Positions 32,245 through 45,120 of a DNA stretch of 64,000 nucleotides are shown here, piece after piece. The notes below the pieces were generated by a model. It searched no databases and was not told the origin of the DNA. It saw only the letters and a program-made list of their open reading frames with translations. Source of the DNA: Dryococelus australis. Its lineage: Eukaryota > Arthropoda > Insecta > Phasmatodea > Phasmatidae. The position numbers and the translations under genes were made by a program. Positions within the stretch are counted from its first letter, which is position 1; every line of letters starts with the position of its first letter. The DNA is taken from positions 228,172,765-228,236,764 of the forward strand of contig CM056993.1 in assembly GCA_029891345.1 (NCBI GenBank), given 5' to 3'.

Positions 32245-34795
32245 GTTGGAGGTGCGACATTTTCCAAAGTTTGATTTAAAAAATGCTCAAATAACCGGGA
32301 AAAATCTATAATAAAGTGAGAAGGGGAGTCAGAGCCTGCATTCTACAGCTGCGACTGAATCTCCTGCTGCACTTACTCAACGTAGGTAGCTACTATATTT
32401 GTAGTCAGGTAGTCTGTCGCTTTCATAATCTAACAGCAAATTCTAGGTTCATTATTACCGCATAGCCCAAAGTTTATACCTTAGAGGTTATAATGACTGC
32501 AATAAAACAGTACAGCGTCTAGCAGCATTCAAATTACTGCTACAGTACTAGTGGCTGTAGGTTAATAATACATCCTAAAGGTAGCTGCAGCCACTATGAG
32601 AACTAGATACAATATTGTTTTGTAAGTCACAGATAATCTTGTTCACTGGTTTGTTTGCTACTTATTATTCCTCTTCGACTGTTGCTACCACAAATTTTTA
32701 AAATCTTAAATTTATGGTGCACTTATCACAACCAAAATTTAAATGCATCAGCCTCAATTATAAAAAGGGTGCTTTCGAATGTTATTAGATATTTCCTGTA
32801 TAAACCGAAACCCATAAAACGTGAAGACTAATTATTACTATTTCACAACAGAAATGATTATACATTTTCAAAAATTGCCAACTGACAAAAACTTATACGA
32901 AAAGAAGAAAAAATGTCTAAATGCGAGAAGAAATCACTGAACACTTATTTTTCAATAGATGTTATTCCTTTACATGCCCTAACACTTGAATGCATTACGT
33001 TTGTACTACTTCCGGTCGTTATATTCGTATTCTGCGTGACTGAACACAACTTTTAGACATCCGTCCCCGTAAAATGTAAACATTCCAGTGATAAATACGT
33101 AAAATTTATTTCCACACTTTTGTCTAGTTATGTCGTTTCTCCTTTACATCAGAGTTGAATAAACGGAAATATTTTTACAATATTTAAACCTTAAACAATA
33201 TATATAGTTACCTGAAAAATTCTCGACTTCAGTGACTTTCAGGCTAGACTCTACAGTCTTATGTACAAACATATCGATATCAAATGCACATTGGTTGTCT
33301 GCTGTCACAGTGTAAGGCAACAATTAGACACAGTTCTCCAGGAGATAAACACCGTGCGGACCAATGGCTTAAGTTATAAAAACGCACGTGTTTTGAATTC
33401 TAGCTTTTATCAGAATGAATTTGCGAATTCATCAGGTCCCTAGATGTATAGAAACATTTGTACGCAATCTTCAGTAATTTATAACCTTTTATGGATGTTT
33501 TTATACATGGTCCCTAATCAGCGTGACATTGAATGAACTGCTTTGTATATTATAACAAACTGGTAGAACCATCATAGTACAGAATGAGAAAATATTTCCC
33601 CTCCTTGAGTTTGAAAATAATCGCAGAATTTGAGACGTCTACGTTGTCTTGGGCAATAAGGTCGGCTGTCTGTAGTACTGGACATGGTGTAACGTATTTT
33701 CGTGACGTAATGCGTGCGAAATAATTATAGTTTTATGCTTGTTTCTTTTATCCCGAGTAATTATGCTACTTTTCTTTTTCAGTCGAACCTGAATGTTTCT
33801 ATATTAAAAATACTTATAAAAAAAGTGGTTCTTTATTCTTCAGATTTATAAAGAAGGAATTTTTAAATGCTCGGTTTTTCTTTGGACCATTATATAAGTC
33901 TGCTAATTAGAGGATAGATTATACAGGCATTGATTTATTGATATTCCCGTACATAATTTCACGCAAACTTTAGTTATGTACTTTAACATAAAATTTCCGA
34001 ATCCATAGTTCCCAGTGACAGTGTTACTAATACGCGAAGGAAATGCTCTGTCTTCCAAAGACACTCATTTATCAGTTACTACATTTCCAAACGTCTTCAG
34101 AAATTTTTGCTACAATTTAGTTCATAAGTGGACGAAAAGCTTAAAACTAAGATCTATTTCAAAAACTTATTTTAAAGATTATTCTTGTAATAACACTGTT
34201 TTATTTTACAAATGGCGACCTTTGCTCCCGAGGTCGTTAAAGAGTTATTTTCGGCTACGCGGTTCAGATGTCCAGTCTGAGGAAAATAATGGGTACTTAT
34301 CCAGTTTGTAAAAGTAAATTAAATTTACTTCGGCTTGATGTGTGCTTCTTCAGACATTAAATTCACCAAAATAGATTCGAGAACTTTGGAAACATAAATT
34401 AGAAAGAATTATGAAAAATAATTAATGTCAATTATTTAGAATATAATGCGCAATTTGTTTATGACAATGAATATCCATTTTCATTGCCGTTATAAAACGT
34501 TAATGTGTTTCAAATAAGTAGTGATAGTCACCACGCAGTGAGTGAATAACTAAACGAGGTTACTAATATTACCGACGTTAACTCAAAAAATTCCGCGTTC
34601 ATAAAATTTCCAGTTAAAGTAAAAAATAACTATACTAATTGTTAATTCTTATTAACAAAGCACAAATTAATGTAAGTTGTTCACGACTGTAAATAATTTG
34701 GATTTTGATAAGAAATATGCAAATACAAATTTTTCACATTTCCGTTGAGTTTAATCCCATCCAACAATTCCGCTTTTACAAACTAATTGAATAAT
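32245..34795. other. Unassigned AT-rich spacer
   Basis: No gene or repeat is recognised. A 98-codon open frame (34015-34311, +) has no identifiable domain. Confidence 0.4.
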
Positions 34796-37140
34796 TAAAC
34801 CATTCATTCCCCCCACATCATCGAAGCTACACTTTTGTCGTACTGCCTAAAAAAAACGGAACTTGGATCAGGTCATACCAATTAACATAATGGCTATACC
34901 AACCATACAAGTAAATAACTGTACAGCCTAGTCATACTGATAAGTTATACCATCAAGATACCAGCTACGAAAAAAAAAAAAAAAAAAACAATCATTCAGG
35001 CAGCCCACACCGGAAGACCATACCATTATGTTACTCCATCTATTTCAGTCATTCCAAGAGACCATACCCAGCAAAAACAAACAGTCAGACATACTAACGA
35101 AGCATATTACCAAAACTAGCTACCTAAAACCACCATATAGAGAGGTCCTACGGTACAACATTCTCAAACACCTCTACCAAAGATGAGCCTACATTGAATT
35201 CATATCATCATACTGAACAACATAATATTCAAGACATACTCTTCGGCCTTTTATTCTAACCATCACACCTACCATACCTCCTGCCATCCTGTTTAACAGC
35301 CATACATGCACATCACACTGAGACAAAGCTATTCCATCAAAATAAACTCCTACAATCAACCCAAACTACAATGTCCCAATTACACATTTCAGATTACGTT
35401 ACTACCGTGCTGATAGGCCATACATGCAAGAGACACTACCAAACCAGACAACCAATGAATATATCCAGGTGTTCATAAAGAATATTAAAAAAAACCAGAG
35501 AGTCCGCACTCTCATATCTAGCAAATCTCTCGAGAGGTTAGATCTGTCGAACGGTAGACGCGAGTACGGCCAACCAAATTGCAAAAAAGATGAAGCATAA
35601 GGGAGGGCGAGACTAGTTCCATCATTGCTGCTAGGAGAAGTGCATGTTGATGAGAAAACAATTGTTCCCCACCACCCGACCAGATCACATTCACCTAAAA
35701 TGACAGCCTGTGCAGGTATCCACACAACCTTTGAGATTATAAAACTTACTCTTCACTACAGAACATATCTACTAAGTTATCACATTACATAAATCATACA
35801 TAGATCTCGTCCATCACACACAATCCTATGCAAACCTCTCAGCGGAAAAATGACTCACCGATCGTTTTGTCAACGACTCGTGTAAACCAATATTTATAAG
35901 GAAAAAAGTAAATATCAGTTATTGTATTTTCGACATACATACATAGATACACACATACATACACAAAGACTGAAGTAAATACCTAAACCTTCATTGCTTG
36001 CCACCAGTCTGGTTTACCCAAACACACCAACGTTCTATAAATTTCGTGAACGTAGTAACATACGAGGGAAAAATATATAATACCTAAAATGCAGCCATGG
36101 GTAATCAAACAGATCATAAAGATTAAAATGCCATTACTTTTTAAAAAATATCTATGGAAAACTATGTAAACAATAAGCATCTCCATATACATATTACATA
36201 CAATAAATAAACCACATATATACCTTAGTCGAATATCTCGCGAAGGCGAATTATATATTTATACACATATACGGAAGCACGTAGGTTCGAACATTCTACC
36301 CGCACCTACCTCTACACATCCTAGATATCCCATTTAATACAGAACATTCGCTATCAGTATTCCATTACATCTCTACTATAGACAAACCTCCTGAACTCTC
36401 CTCGCAAACGTGTTACCACCATACCGAGATATTCTATTTGCTAGAGAGCATTCACTATAAGAAGTAGTTATGTAAGAGCTATCTCAACTCCTACAAACAA
36501 CTCTTATAAACTTCCTTTTACTATCCAAGAAATATATTACTTAATGGATTCATTTATTTTTAGACTTGTATGTAAATTTTTTTCACATCCCGATATGACA
36601 ATGCTTCATTTACAGAAACGGAGATCTCACCTTTATCACAATATTATGGTTCATTAAATATGTCGACGAGCTTTACCCCTATGCCCAATCATAATATAGT
36701 ATTATATCAATTCTAAAGCCCATACCTCCATTTGCCCATTCAGAATTGTTAAAAATATCTGGCAAGATGTTGCGTTATAATAGTCTCTGCTAAAAAAATC
36801 GGCCAAAAATCCATTTATTCATATTCTTCCAGGCAAAATACTCTAACTTTTAATATCCCAAAATACCTGAACACTACCTACAATCCATTCCATAACAGCT
36901 CGGTTATACCACAACACTTCCATTCATACCATCAAGAACAACGAAACAATCATATAAGCATTTCTATGAAATACTGCAGCGAATTTCTCTGACAAAACAT
37001 TTCATCATGTAATACAAAAAAAAAAAAACACATTCAAATAATACCAACACCCATGCAGTTTACCACAGTCAACGAATCAACCTTAACGAAATATCATTTT
37101 AATAGACCACATCAAACCAGCAATTAAAATTTACCAGCAG
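34795..37140. other. G-poor, A/C-rich block
   Basis: On the plus strand C clearly exceeds G for more than 2 kb, with many 'accat', 'atacc' and 'acatac' words and A tracts at 34970-34988 and 37016-37029. No gene is recognised; a 107-codon minus-strand frame (35402-35725) has no known domain. The skew suggests decay of a long satellite-like or strand-asymmetric sequence. Confidence 0.45.
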
Positions 37141-37164
37141 AAAAAATTTACTTGTTGAGTGGAG

Positions 37165-37245
37165 ATATTTGGGCGGCTCTTAACAGCTATGGTTTTCAGA
37201 GCCGATGAGGGGTGAGTGATGGGAATATCGAGCGGCTCTAGCCAA
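37165..37245. repeat. Alternating 7-mer inverted words
   Basis: CGGCTCT (about 37173), AGAGCCG (about 37198) and CGGCTCT (about 37235) allow two mutually exclusive hairpins. No other feature is seen here. Confidence 0.4.
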
Positions 37246-37539
37246 TATCAACCGCTGCCTCTGAGAATTTGGTCCAACTTCGTTTGACAAAGACTAGCAC
37301 TTAACTTGAGCCGTGATCAGTAATTTGGCTTATAGAGTCTTATAAGTCTTAAAATATGCACACTGGGAAAAAAAAATGTATTTCGTCGTTTTCGATTGAT
37401 TACAACATAGTCACAAATAAGCTCAATGCAATTTATTAAAAATATACGAAACATCACAATAAACTGATTAGTTATAGGCTTATTGTCTTGCTTTGTTGCA
37501 GGTGGGGCCGAAAAAAACAAACTGTGGTAGGAAGAAAAT

Positions 37540-38225
37540 ATGAAGAATACCATAATGGCAGTCAGGAGAAAGGAAATGGGACTACAGCGAACGTCTAACG
37601 TTTTCGATGTTCCCAAATCAATATTGTGTGACGAGGTTATTTCATAAGAATATTTAGAGAAATTGGCAACTACACAGCTTGACAGAAAACATGTGCTCAA
37701 AAAGGCTTGAGGATGTTCTCAGACTATGGTTTGGATGCGGAGAGGAGATTTTTGGCCTGACCGCTAAGGATGTTAAGAGAATGGCTTTCCAGTTATCAGA
37801 AAGAAATGGGATTCCACATCCTTTCAACAAAGAAGACGAAACAGCTGGGTGGAAGTGGCTTCGTTCCTTTATTAAGAGGAATCCTCAGAAGTCCCCAAGC
37901 AACATCTTTAGGGAGCGTGAAAGGTTTCACGCAGGAAAATGAGAATCATTTTTTTGACATCTATTAACTTCTGCTGAATATTATAAGACTATTATAAGAC
38001 AACCAGCCTAACATAATATTCAACTGTGTCTAAATAGGTTTAACTGTTGTCCAACACATCGAGCAAAACCATTGCCATGAAAGGAAAACCAGGTGGGAGC
38101 AGTGTCATCAGCAGAAATGGACTCTTTGGCTATGGTGATGACCTGCATGAGTATTTCCCAGAAAGAACATGAAGCAAGAACTACTATATGGGGCTACTAA
38201 TGGTTATATCGCAGGTTTTCCACTA
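37540..38225 (+). pseudogene. pogo/Tigger-like transposase pseudogene
   Basis: An N-terminal psq-type helix-turn-helix (VRRKEMGLQRTSNVFDVPKS, about 37560-37620) is followed by the CENP-B-type DNA-binding half: FGLTAKDVKRMAFQLSERNG and PHPFNKEDETAGWKWLRSF (in 37750-37880). A frameshift follows. Later pieces in other frames match the DDE half: GLTVVQH at about 38037, VGAVSSAEMDSL at about 38095, and FPRKNMKQELLYGAT at about 38155. Order and spacing fit, but the central catalytic part is deleted and several stops occur. Confidence 0.85.
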
Positions 38226-38229
38226 TCGT

Positions 38230-38930
38230 TTAAAGCCTTAATGTTACTGTAGTCTTATAGCTTATAATTCATAACGTTAGATATGAAACTCCAGAGATGT
38301 GCAGTATTAGAAATCTTATTAAAATACATTAAAATTTTTGTTCGGAACGGTCCCTCTCCAAAACAGTTTTGCTAAGGTGTTCTAAATGTACCCGGCACTA
38401 GAGAAAATTAATGTAGGACCTAACATAAGTAGACAAAAAGGTCTGTAGGTTACAGAATCTCTTGTGAAAATATATGAAGACAAGACATAGGGGTGGGTAA
38501 GAGGGTTTCATCCCTCTCTTGGAGATTGATACTACACTGAATAAAAATAAATTGTTCCCGAAACCAAGTACGTTGATAGTACTGTAATTCACCATCAGTA
38601 CATCAATTTGGTAAAATAACTTGAAATTTTTTAAGTATTTAGACAACACATGCAATAGATATTGATATTTATATGTAGCATTAAACCTATGTGGTTTAAG
38701 CCTAATGATTAGTACTATACTCGTCAAGTAGCGCCATCCTTAATGGTTTCTAGAACCTCGAGTGGTAGATAGTGTGCAATATTTAAAGGATCTGGAAAGT
38801 TAAATAAAAGCACGGAAATCCTGAGGAAAGCTGTAGGTTTATAAGCTCTTGCGTGAAATTCAACAGTCTGTCATCCCCATAACTTCACGAAACAGTATTC
38901 GTGGTTTCGTAATGAAAGTAGTTAGGGTGG
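38230..38930. other. Unassigned spacer
   Basis: No recognisable gene or repeat. Confidence 0.4.
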
Positions 38931-38934
38931 TATG

Positions 38935-39182
38935 TATTGGGGCTTAATGTCTCGTCGACAGCGAGGTCTCTATAAACGGAGCAAGTTTCTCAGAGAATAT
39001 GGATTGAGGAAGAAATTAAAAACGAATAGGCTACAGCATTTGATAAGGAACCATCCCAGCATTCCCTTGGAGTGATATCGGAAAACTTTTGAAAACCAAA
39101 ATCAGGATGGCCTAACTGGGATTCGAACCCTGGTACTGCCGAATGCGAGTCCAAAGATTAACCACTGTGCCACCTCAATCGT
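38935..39182 (-). mobile_element. SINE, family C, copy 2 (about 250 bp)
   Basis: The tRNA-like head (gaggtggcacagtggttaat) has a very good B-box (agggttcgaatccc). The body (ggccatcctgattttggttt, atcactccaagggaatgctg, ggatggttcctt) and the tail (gacctcgctgtcgacgagac, attaagcccc) are typical of a SINE type widespread in insects. It is collinear with copy 1 at 31590-31852 and better preserved. Confidence 0.85.
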
Positions 39183-39365
39183 AATGAAAATATTCTTAAG
39201 CAAAACAAAAGAGTAATGAATGTGTATGTACAAGGCTATATCGTAATACGACCGACAAACTTTGGCTGAAGGTTAATAACGACAAAAAAAATTCAAAAAT
39301 GTCGCATGTAGCAAGCCACAGTTGGCCGAATGTGGATTTACTGCTGACGCTGCTGAATGACTGCT

Positions 39366-39960
39366 GACAAGGAATACTTATGGATTTACACAAATGGTCC
39401 TGTTATGTCTGACTGCTGGCAACAGGACACTTGGCATGAACTCAATGGCACGTTAATGGGATGTTGATGGAAATGAAACTGATGGCCGAGAGTTGGTATA
39501 TAGCTAATGATCCACAAATGGATTGCCAACTGTATTCCATCACTAGCAGCACCTAACTTATCAATTTTTGGGCCATTGATGGCCCTTTACTATAGTGTTT
39601 CGCGCACTTAAGTGACAGTCTGCCTACCTTGATTTTACTGATGGCTTTGCTCGATAACATACTGCTGGCCCACAAAACTTATGGGTCTACACAACTGGCC
39701 CTGCTATGGTTAACTGATGACATCAAGACACTTGGCGTGCCATTTATGGCCCACTGATGGAATGTTGGTGGAAAGTAACTAATGAATGAGCGTAGGTAAC
39801 CTATTAATGACCCATAAATGGCTTACCAAGTATTCCAGCAGTGACCGCACATAACCTATACGTAGTGCTGGTGAAAGTATGGGTAAACATCTATGGGCTA
39901 TTTGATGGCTGTAAAGTGGTATATCGATGGACCATTGCTGGTGCAGTTCGGCTTATTGTA
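39366..39960 (+). repeat. Tandem repeat, unit about 295 bp, two copies, GGCC-rich
   Basis: The start words 'acttatggatttacacaaatggtcc' (39376) and 'acttatgggtctacacaactggccc' (39678) open two collinear copies. These share 'gacacttggc', 'cactgatggaatgttgg', 'cctattaatgacccataaatgg' and 'ttccagcagt' type words. Confidence 0.6.
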
Positions 39961-40567
39961 GAAATTTTGATGGCCCCCAATCTTCGCGGATAGTTTCTTC
40001 AAACTACGCATATATATATATAGTGTGTCAAATATAATTATAGATCATACAATACAATAAGTAGAGGATTCGTGAATATATAACGATGGAAATATCTATG
40101 GCAAAATTCTGTAAAAACTTTATTAAATATGACTTCGTCACTGGTATTCAATAATTCAACACATGCAATGCTTTACATGCAATACTGCATAAAATTAAAA
40201 TGAGTTAAAAAATATATATAACCACCTTTAGAAAATTAACATTAAAGGGCTTTTGTTCTTTCGCATCACTAAAACATTCATAACTAGCTACTGCATTTCA
40301 AAACAGATGAATAGCATCCCGGTGACATACAAACTGCGAAAAATTACATTAAAGGCAAGTGTTTGGGTTAATATCGCGTTTAATGTAGGAAGATCTCTCT
40401 CAACGACAGTATTATTTTTTGTTTATCCGCACCTTTTTGAAAACTTATTTGTTTGCATGGTAAATTTTAAGGTTATGAAATAACTGGTGTAATTTATATT
40501 TCATTACTGAGTGTTAACAGTTCAAGTTCTAATATCATCTAAATTAGTTCAGGTACATGTAAGAAGA

Positions 40568-40640
40568 CACTGTGGTGTAATGGTTAGAATGCTCTGCTGT
40601 CACTGCAATTGTCATTAGTTCGAACACCCTCTGGTATGCA
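40568..40640 (+). repeat. tRNA-derived SINE head
   Basis: tgtggtgtaatggttagaat is a typical A-box head, and 'tagttcgaacacc' lies where a B-box is expected. The body is not recognisable. Confidence 0.5.
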
Positions 40641-40749
40641 TAAGATTTTCATGTCCTGTGATGTGTTTAGTAGTGAAGTAAATGAACTTTAGTAAACAAA
40701 AAAGTTGGTATTGAAGGTAAAAATAATTATTTTTAAGAAGTAGGGTTAG

Positions 40750-41050
40750 ACATATGGTGAACGCTTGGCTAGCCATCAGTGGGCCATCCGATGGCTGTAA
40801 AATTCTACATCGATAGGTCATTGCTGTTCTAAACATATGGGCCATGCTTGGGCCATTTGTGATTACCACACCTGGGCCAGCTATGCGCAGCATATGGCTA
40901 GTTAGTGGTGGCACTTCAGGACCAGCAATGGTGCCAGGAGCATGCCAGCTGTTGGCCAACAGTTTACCGGCTTGGCAATCGACTGTTAACCATAAATGGG
41001 CCATATATGTTTGGCTCCATGGGTTATATACGACTTGTGGCCTAAAATGA
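40750..41050 (+). repeat. GGCC-rich repeat fragment related to 39.4-40.0 kb
   Basis: The words 'ggccatccgatggctgtaaaattctacatcgataggtcattgctg' parallel 'ggctatttgatggctgtaaagtggtatatcgatggaccattgctgg' near 39895. Many tggcca and gggcca words follow. It is a dispersed or interrupted further copy; an open frame of 151 codons across it (minus strand) has no known domain. Confidence 0.55.
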
Positions 41051-41985
41051 ACTCTAAAAGCGGTACACATAATTGAATTTGGACCTGAAACAGCAGTTTA
41101 TTACAAACATTGGAGTAAAAAAGCAAGGTGGAACACTGATTGCTCAGATAATCTCTAACGGAACAAAGATTTGCGACCACCTAATCACCTGTCTATTTCA
41201 TGGAAATAATCACGGTTATTATATTTCGAACTAATCTCCATGACGCTGTACCATATTTGATGTTTAATTTATGGATTATTAATCCGCATGTCGCAACTAA
41301 CGAAAAAGGTTAGCTTGTGTAATTACAGTCGGCCTCATGTTTTAATTTCAGAAAAAAAAAACACCAATACCTAGCAGGTGGGAAACACGCAAGTCAACCA
41401 ATGACACAGTCTTGCAGCTATCATATGGCGGAGAAGATTCCAGAGAGAGGTACAAACATTGACGCTGAGAAATGCTTACATTTACAATAAACCGAAATAA
41501 GGGGCATCGTTGTTACCCTTTCACCAGCTTCGTATTAGAGTTGGGCATAAAACCCGTTTAATAAAATATATTTATAATGTACACCTATTACACCATTACA
41601 ACAAAAGTAAATTTTTAGCTACTACGACACATGTATCCCAGTGGTACATGGACCTTACAACTCTTGTGACGCATGTTCTGCAAGTATTGCCTTCTTGTGG
41701 ATTTCACTTAAGGCGACACCACAGTATTAAATTTGACAGATTAGCATGTTAAATAAAAGTAAGAGAGATACAACTTTCCTTTAATGATAATTGAAAGAAT
41801 TAAAACGACTACAAATGAATAGGAGTAGGTTGGGGAAGGACAGATGAGGGGATTTATCTCTTTCCCTCGCTAACTCACCCCTGAACACAGCCGGAGATCG
41901 GTGCCCTAGGTCTCTGCGTCTATCTCGCGTCGCCAACAACCAAGACGACGCCGCTTCCAGGTTCAGATCCCTTGCACTCACTTCA
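41050..41985. other. Unassigned spacer left of the gypsy element
   Basis: The part 41840-41985 is GC-richer. On the minus strand it contains 'ttggttgttggcgacgcgag', which looks like the primer-binding/leader junction of some gypsy elements although it lies outside the 3' LTR. No gene is seen. Confidence 0.35.
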
Positions 41986-41989
41986 ACGC

Positions 41990-42850
41990 AGCTATAAAAT
42001 ACAAATGAGCACACACAATATACAATGAACATACCAAAAATTCAAATTCATGGAAGTTTGTTTTCCCCAAATTAACATTAAAAGACTGATAGTTCAAATG
42101 GTGACAGTCATAATTGAAAAGGGCCGTGGCCAATAAATAATATTCCTAAGACTAACATGACTAGATTGTTTTACATAAGAAATAATACTGATAAATTTTC
42201 CGCCTCAGCGATTACAATGGCACAAATCCCAAAACAGCGTTAACTGACATTTTCAATTACATTTCAATTAAGACACGTAAGAAGTGTCACACTTATACAC
42301 CGGAAAGACTGTTAATTTTTTCTATACGTTAAGGAGAATCATAGGCTTGATTGAAAATATACAATACTCCATTGACCACCTATGAATAAGTCGCCATTGG
42401 GGAATTCCCTGAAAGAGTTTACGCTCAAAGTGCCTCCAAATTTTCAGCAATAGTTCTAGTATTTCACAGCTATAAGAATATCATCTGACGTTCATAGATG
42501 TGTCGATTAAACATTTGTGACGCAAAGCCTCTTGTATCAGAAGTTACATTAAAAATACCTGGCGAAACGAGCGCACTGCGACCATAAGAGGCCCATTAAA
42601 TTGTGCGATTCTGAAAAGAAAAAATTAAAATTTCCTTTTAAATTACATTATGAACCAGAAGAACCAATTAGGCGGCACCCGATAAATTTATGAAACGGGC
42701 CATCACAGCGTCTGTTTGTAAAAAGTAAATAAGAAGACACTGTTCAAATACAAAATTACCTAATTCCTCCTCAGACCTGGCATGAGCTGTGGATGCACCA
42801 GACAAACACGGCCGGGCCAGCCGAATGGGGCTACGATTAACTACTATGTT
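41990..42850 (-). repeat. 3' LTR of the gypsy element
   Basis: It is collinear with 47514-48382. Matching stretches include 'atacaatgaacatacc', 'gaaaagggccgtggccaata', 'actaacatgactagattg', 'ttgaccacctat', 'ggcgaaacgagcgcactgcg' and 'cacggccgggccagccgaat'. The open frames inside are not genes. Confidence 0.85.
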
Positions 42851-43346
42851 CTTTAAGTAGAAGAATCTTAAAGTGGGAACCGTCTCCCCACATTCACAAA
42901 CATTACATTTTACAGCACTAACATGTGTAACGATTATCTTGAAGAGAAAACTGATAAATGTTCCTGACAAGTTTACAAATGCAGCATCTTCCTAGGGGAA
43001 GAATCGGTGGGCTAGCGGGAGCAAGTCTCAGGGTCAAGAGTAGGGTCTCTTCTCCAGCTGAGAGTAGGTACAGGGGCTCAAAGTCTAGGAGCAGCATCCT
43101 CTTCTACCAACATCCAACTCCAAACCAGGCATCACCATGAGGAAAATATCCTCCTAGCCGCTCAGGGGAACGACTGGTTAAAATAAAAAAATAATACTTG
43201 GAGAGATTAGCAGGGGAACATATAAACAAACTAAAATAACAAGGGAAGGAGAAAGGGACAATGGAAAAACCATGCACAGTCACAAGGCAATTCTATAATA
43301 AACAAAACGACATGCAGTGTTACAAGGCTATACCCTAACCTAAACT

Positions 43347-44471
43347 CTAGAAACAAACTTTTTCAGCCGAGACATGAACTTTACGGAAAAACATGCCACT
43401 GGATGGGGAGGTCAACTTTACAGAATTAGGCCCCAGAAATTTACTGAATTTAAACTGGCCTATAAACTTAGGGATTAATTTGCTCACGATATCACTGCCA
43501 ATAGCGGCCATACTGTAGTTTTTGACCAACCCCAGGTTCCCAACAGGAAAATCAGCTGGTTGGCGAGAAGCATTGAATCGGTCATTAACCAAATCCTTGG
43601 CTGCATCAAGACACCTATGCAACTCCTCCAGCAGGCTGTCCCACTCTACATCTGACAGGGTTGAAGGATAAAAAGGGGGGGGGGGTGATATTCCACAAGT
43701 GAAAGAGAGGATGAGACAGAGGCCGACCTAAATAGCGCAAGGCTGGAGAGGTCCCTGTAAAACCATGAAATGCACTATTAAAACCCTCGTTGATCAGATC
43801 GAGATCTTCATCCAAGATGTGTGGTCTCGCTTGTAGAAGATGGTCAGACACGATTTCAGGTCCTTGTTAAACCATTCAACAGAGCTACCCTTATGATAAT
43901 ACGGACTCGACGTAAAGTGTTTCATCGCCCAGCAAAAACACATATCCTTGAAGATGGTCAAAGTAAAGTACCTGGCATTGTCAGTCTGGACCTCTGCCAG
44001 AGTGCTAAACACCTTCCAAAGCTGTTCATTCAAAACCTTTACAGTGGTTGAAGAGTTCATACTATGCAATGTTATCAAAATAACATTTCGAAATGACATC
44101 CAAAAGGATGAGCACACATACATTTCCCTTTTTTGAGCGAATCAGAGGACCGAAAACATCAAGGTGGACAGTGTCCCATGACACCTCTGGAATGTGGACT
44201 ATGCTCTGCCCTACATTTCCTTGCTTGGCCTGTTCGCACTTTTGGCATGATTCACAAGATCTTACAAAGGTACATCTCCCCGAAGGGTAGGCGTAGCTAA
44301 GTAAGATGCAATCTTTTTAAAGTTGCATCTTATACCCAAACGTCCTCCGAAAACGGAGTCGTGGAAGTAAGACGTGACCATAGGGCATAAAGACTTCAGA
44401 TCAACGATCTTATGGGCACTTCCATTCTTCTCAGTAAAATAAGGCCCCTCCTTATCCTGAACATAAGGCAA
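43347..44471 (-). pseudogene. Integrase of the gypsy element
   Basis: The zinc-binding HHCC region is visible as YFHDSVFGG (about 44355) and CESCQKC (about 44245). The catalytic core follows in several frames: HLDVFG with the first Asp (about 44165), EVQTDNARYF with the second (about 43985), and SVEWFNK with the Glu (about 43880). After a 13-G run near 43674-43686, the C-terminal region (VGNLGLVKNYSMAAIG, KFIGQFKFSKFLGPNSVKL) reads open from 43622 to 43347. It joins retroelement cDNA to the host genome in active relatives. This copy is broken by at least four frame changes. Confidence 0.85.
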
Positions 44472-44520
44472 AACTAAACTGTTTTACAGATCCTGTAAAA
44501 CCTTGACTCAAAAATCAAAA

Positions 44521-45120
44521 TCATATTGAGCCTGACATAGCTTGGTAAAAAAACTCGGGGAAACCTTGAATTAAATTAATAGTCAAGGGCGGGTCTTCCT
44601 GTTCCACTTCAAAGTCTTCCCCATCGTACATGTAGGAGAGAGTATCAGAGACCTGATTGTCGGCGCCTCGAATATGGTGCACCATGAACCGGAATCCGGA
44701 CAATCTAAGCACACTACACCATAGTTTCCCCAGCTGCTGAGGATGATTTAAGGCCCAACTCAAGGTCTGATTATTGGTAGAGATTGCACTTCTCATGCTC
44801 AATATAAGCAGCGAACGAGACGTTCGCTGCTTATAACCCGAAAATACAGGCGAGCATCTTTTCGTAGATGACCAAATTTCGCTCTGTATGTGCAAGGGAG
44901 TGGCTCGCAAAGGCGACAGGCACGGGACCACCATCTACCTACTGGCTTAGCAAAGCTCCTATAGCCAGTGACGACGCATCAACTTTTACCACAAACCTTT
45001 TCGCAAAGTCCGGTAAATTCAAGGCCGGCGGAGAGGACAACATATATTTAAAGACATGAAGGCGCTTTCCTGTTCGGAATCCCAGAAAAAATTCACGTCT
45101 TTTTCTTGAGGTGATTAAGG
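44521..45120 (-). pseudogene. RNase H and connection domain of the gypsy element
   Basis: The best block is TNNQTLSWALNHPQQLGKLW (about 44780) with the downstream FRFMVHHIRGADNQVSDTLS, typical of gypsy RNase H ends. Further upstream, pieces such as VNFFWDSEQESAF (about 45070) and VDASSLAIGALL (about 44970) belong to the RT-RNase H junction. Frames change several times. The open stretch 44934-44521 runs to a stop just before the integrase. Confidence 0.85.

Noticed and set aside
34015-34311. 98-codon plus-strand frame
   Set aside because: No recognisable motif, no splice context and ordinary composition.
42668-42970. 100-codon frame on the minus strand
   Set aside because: It lies largely in the 3' LTR of the gypsy element and has no conserved counterpart in the other LTR.
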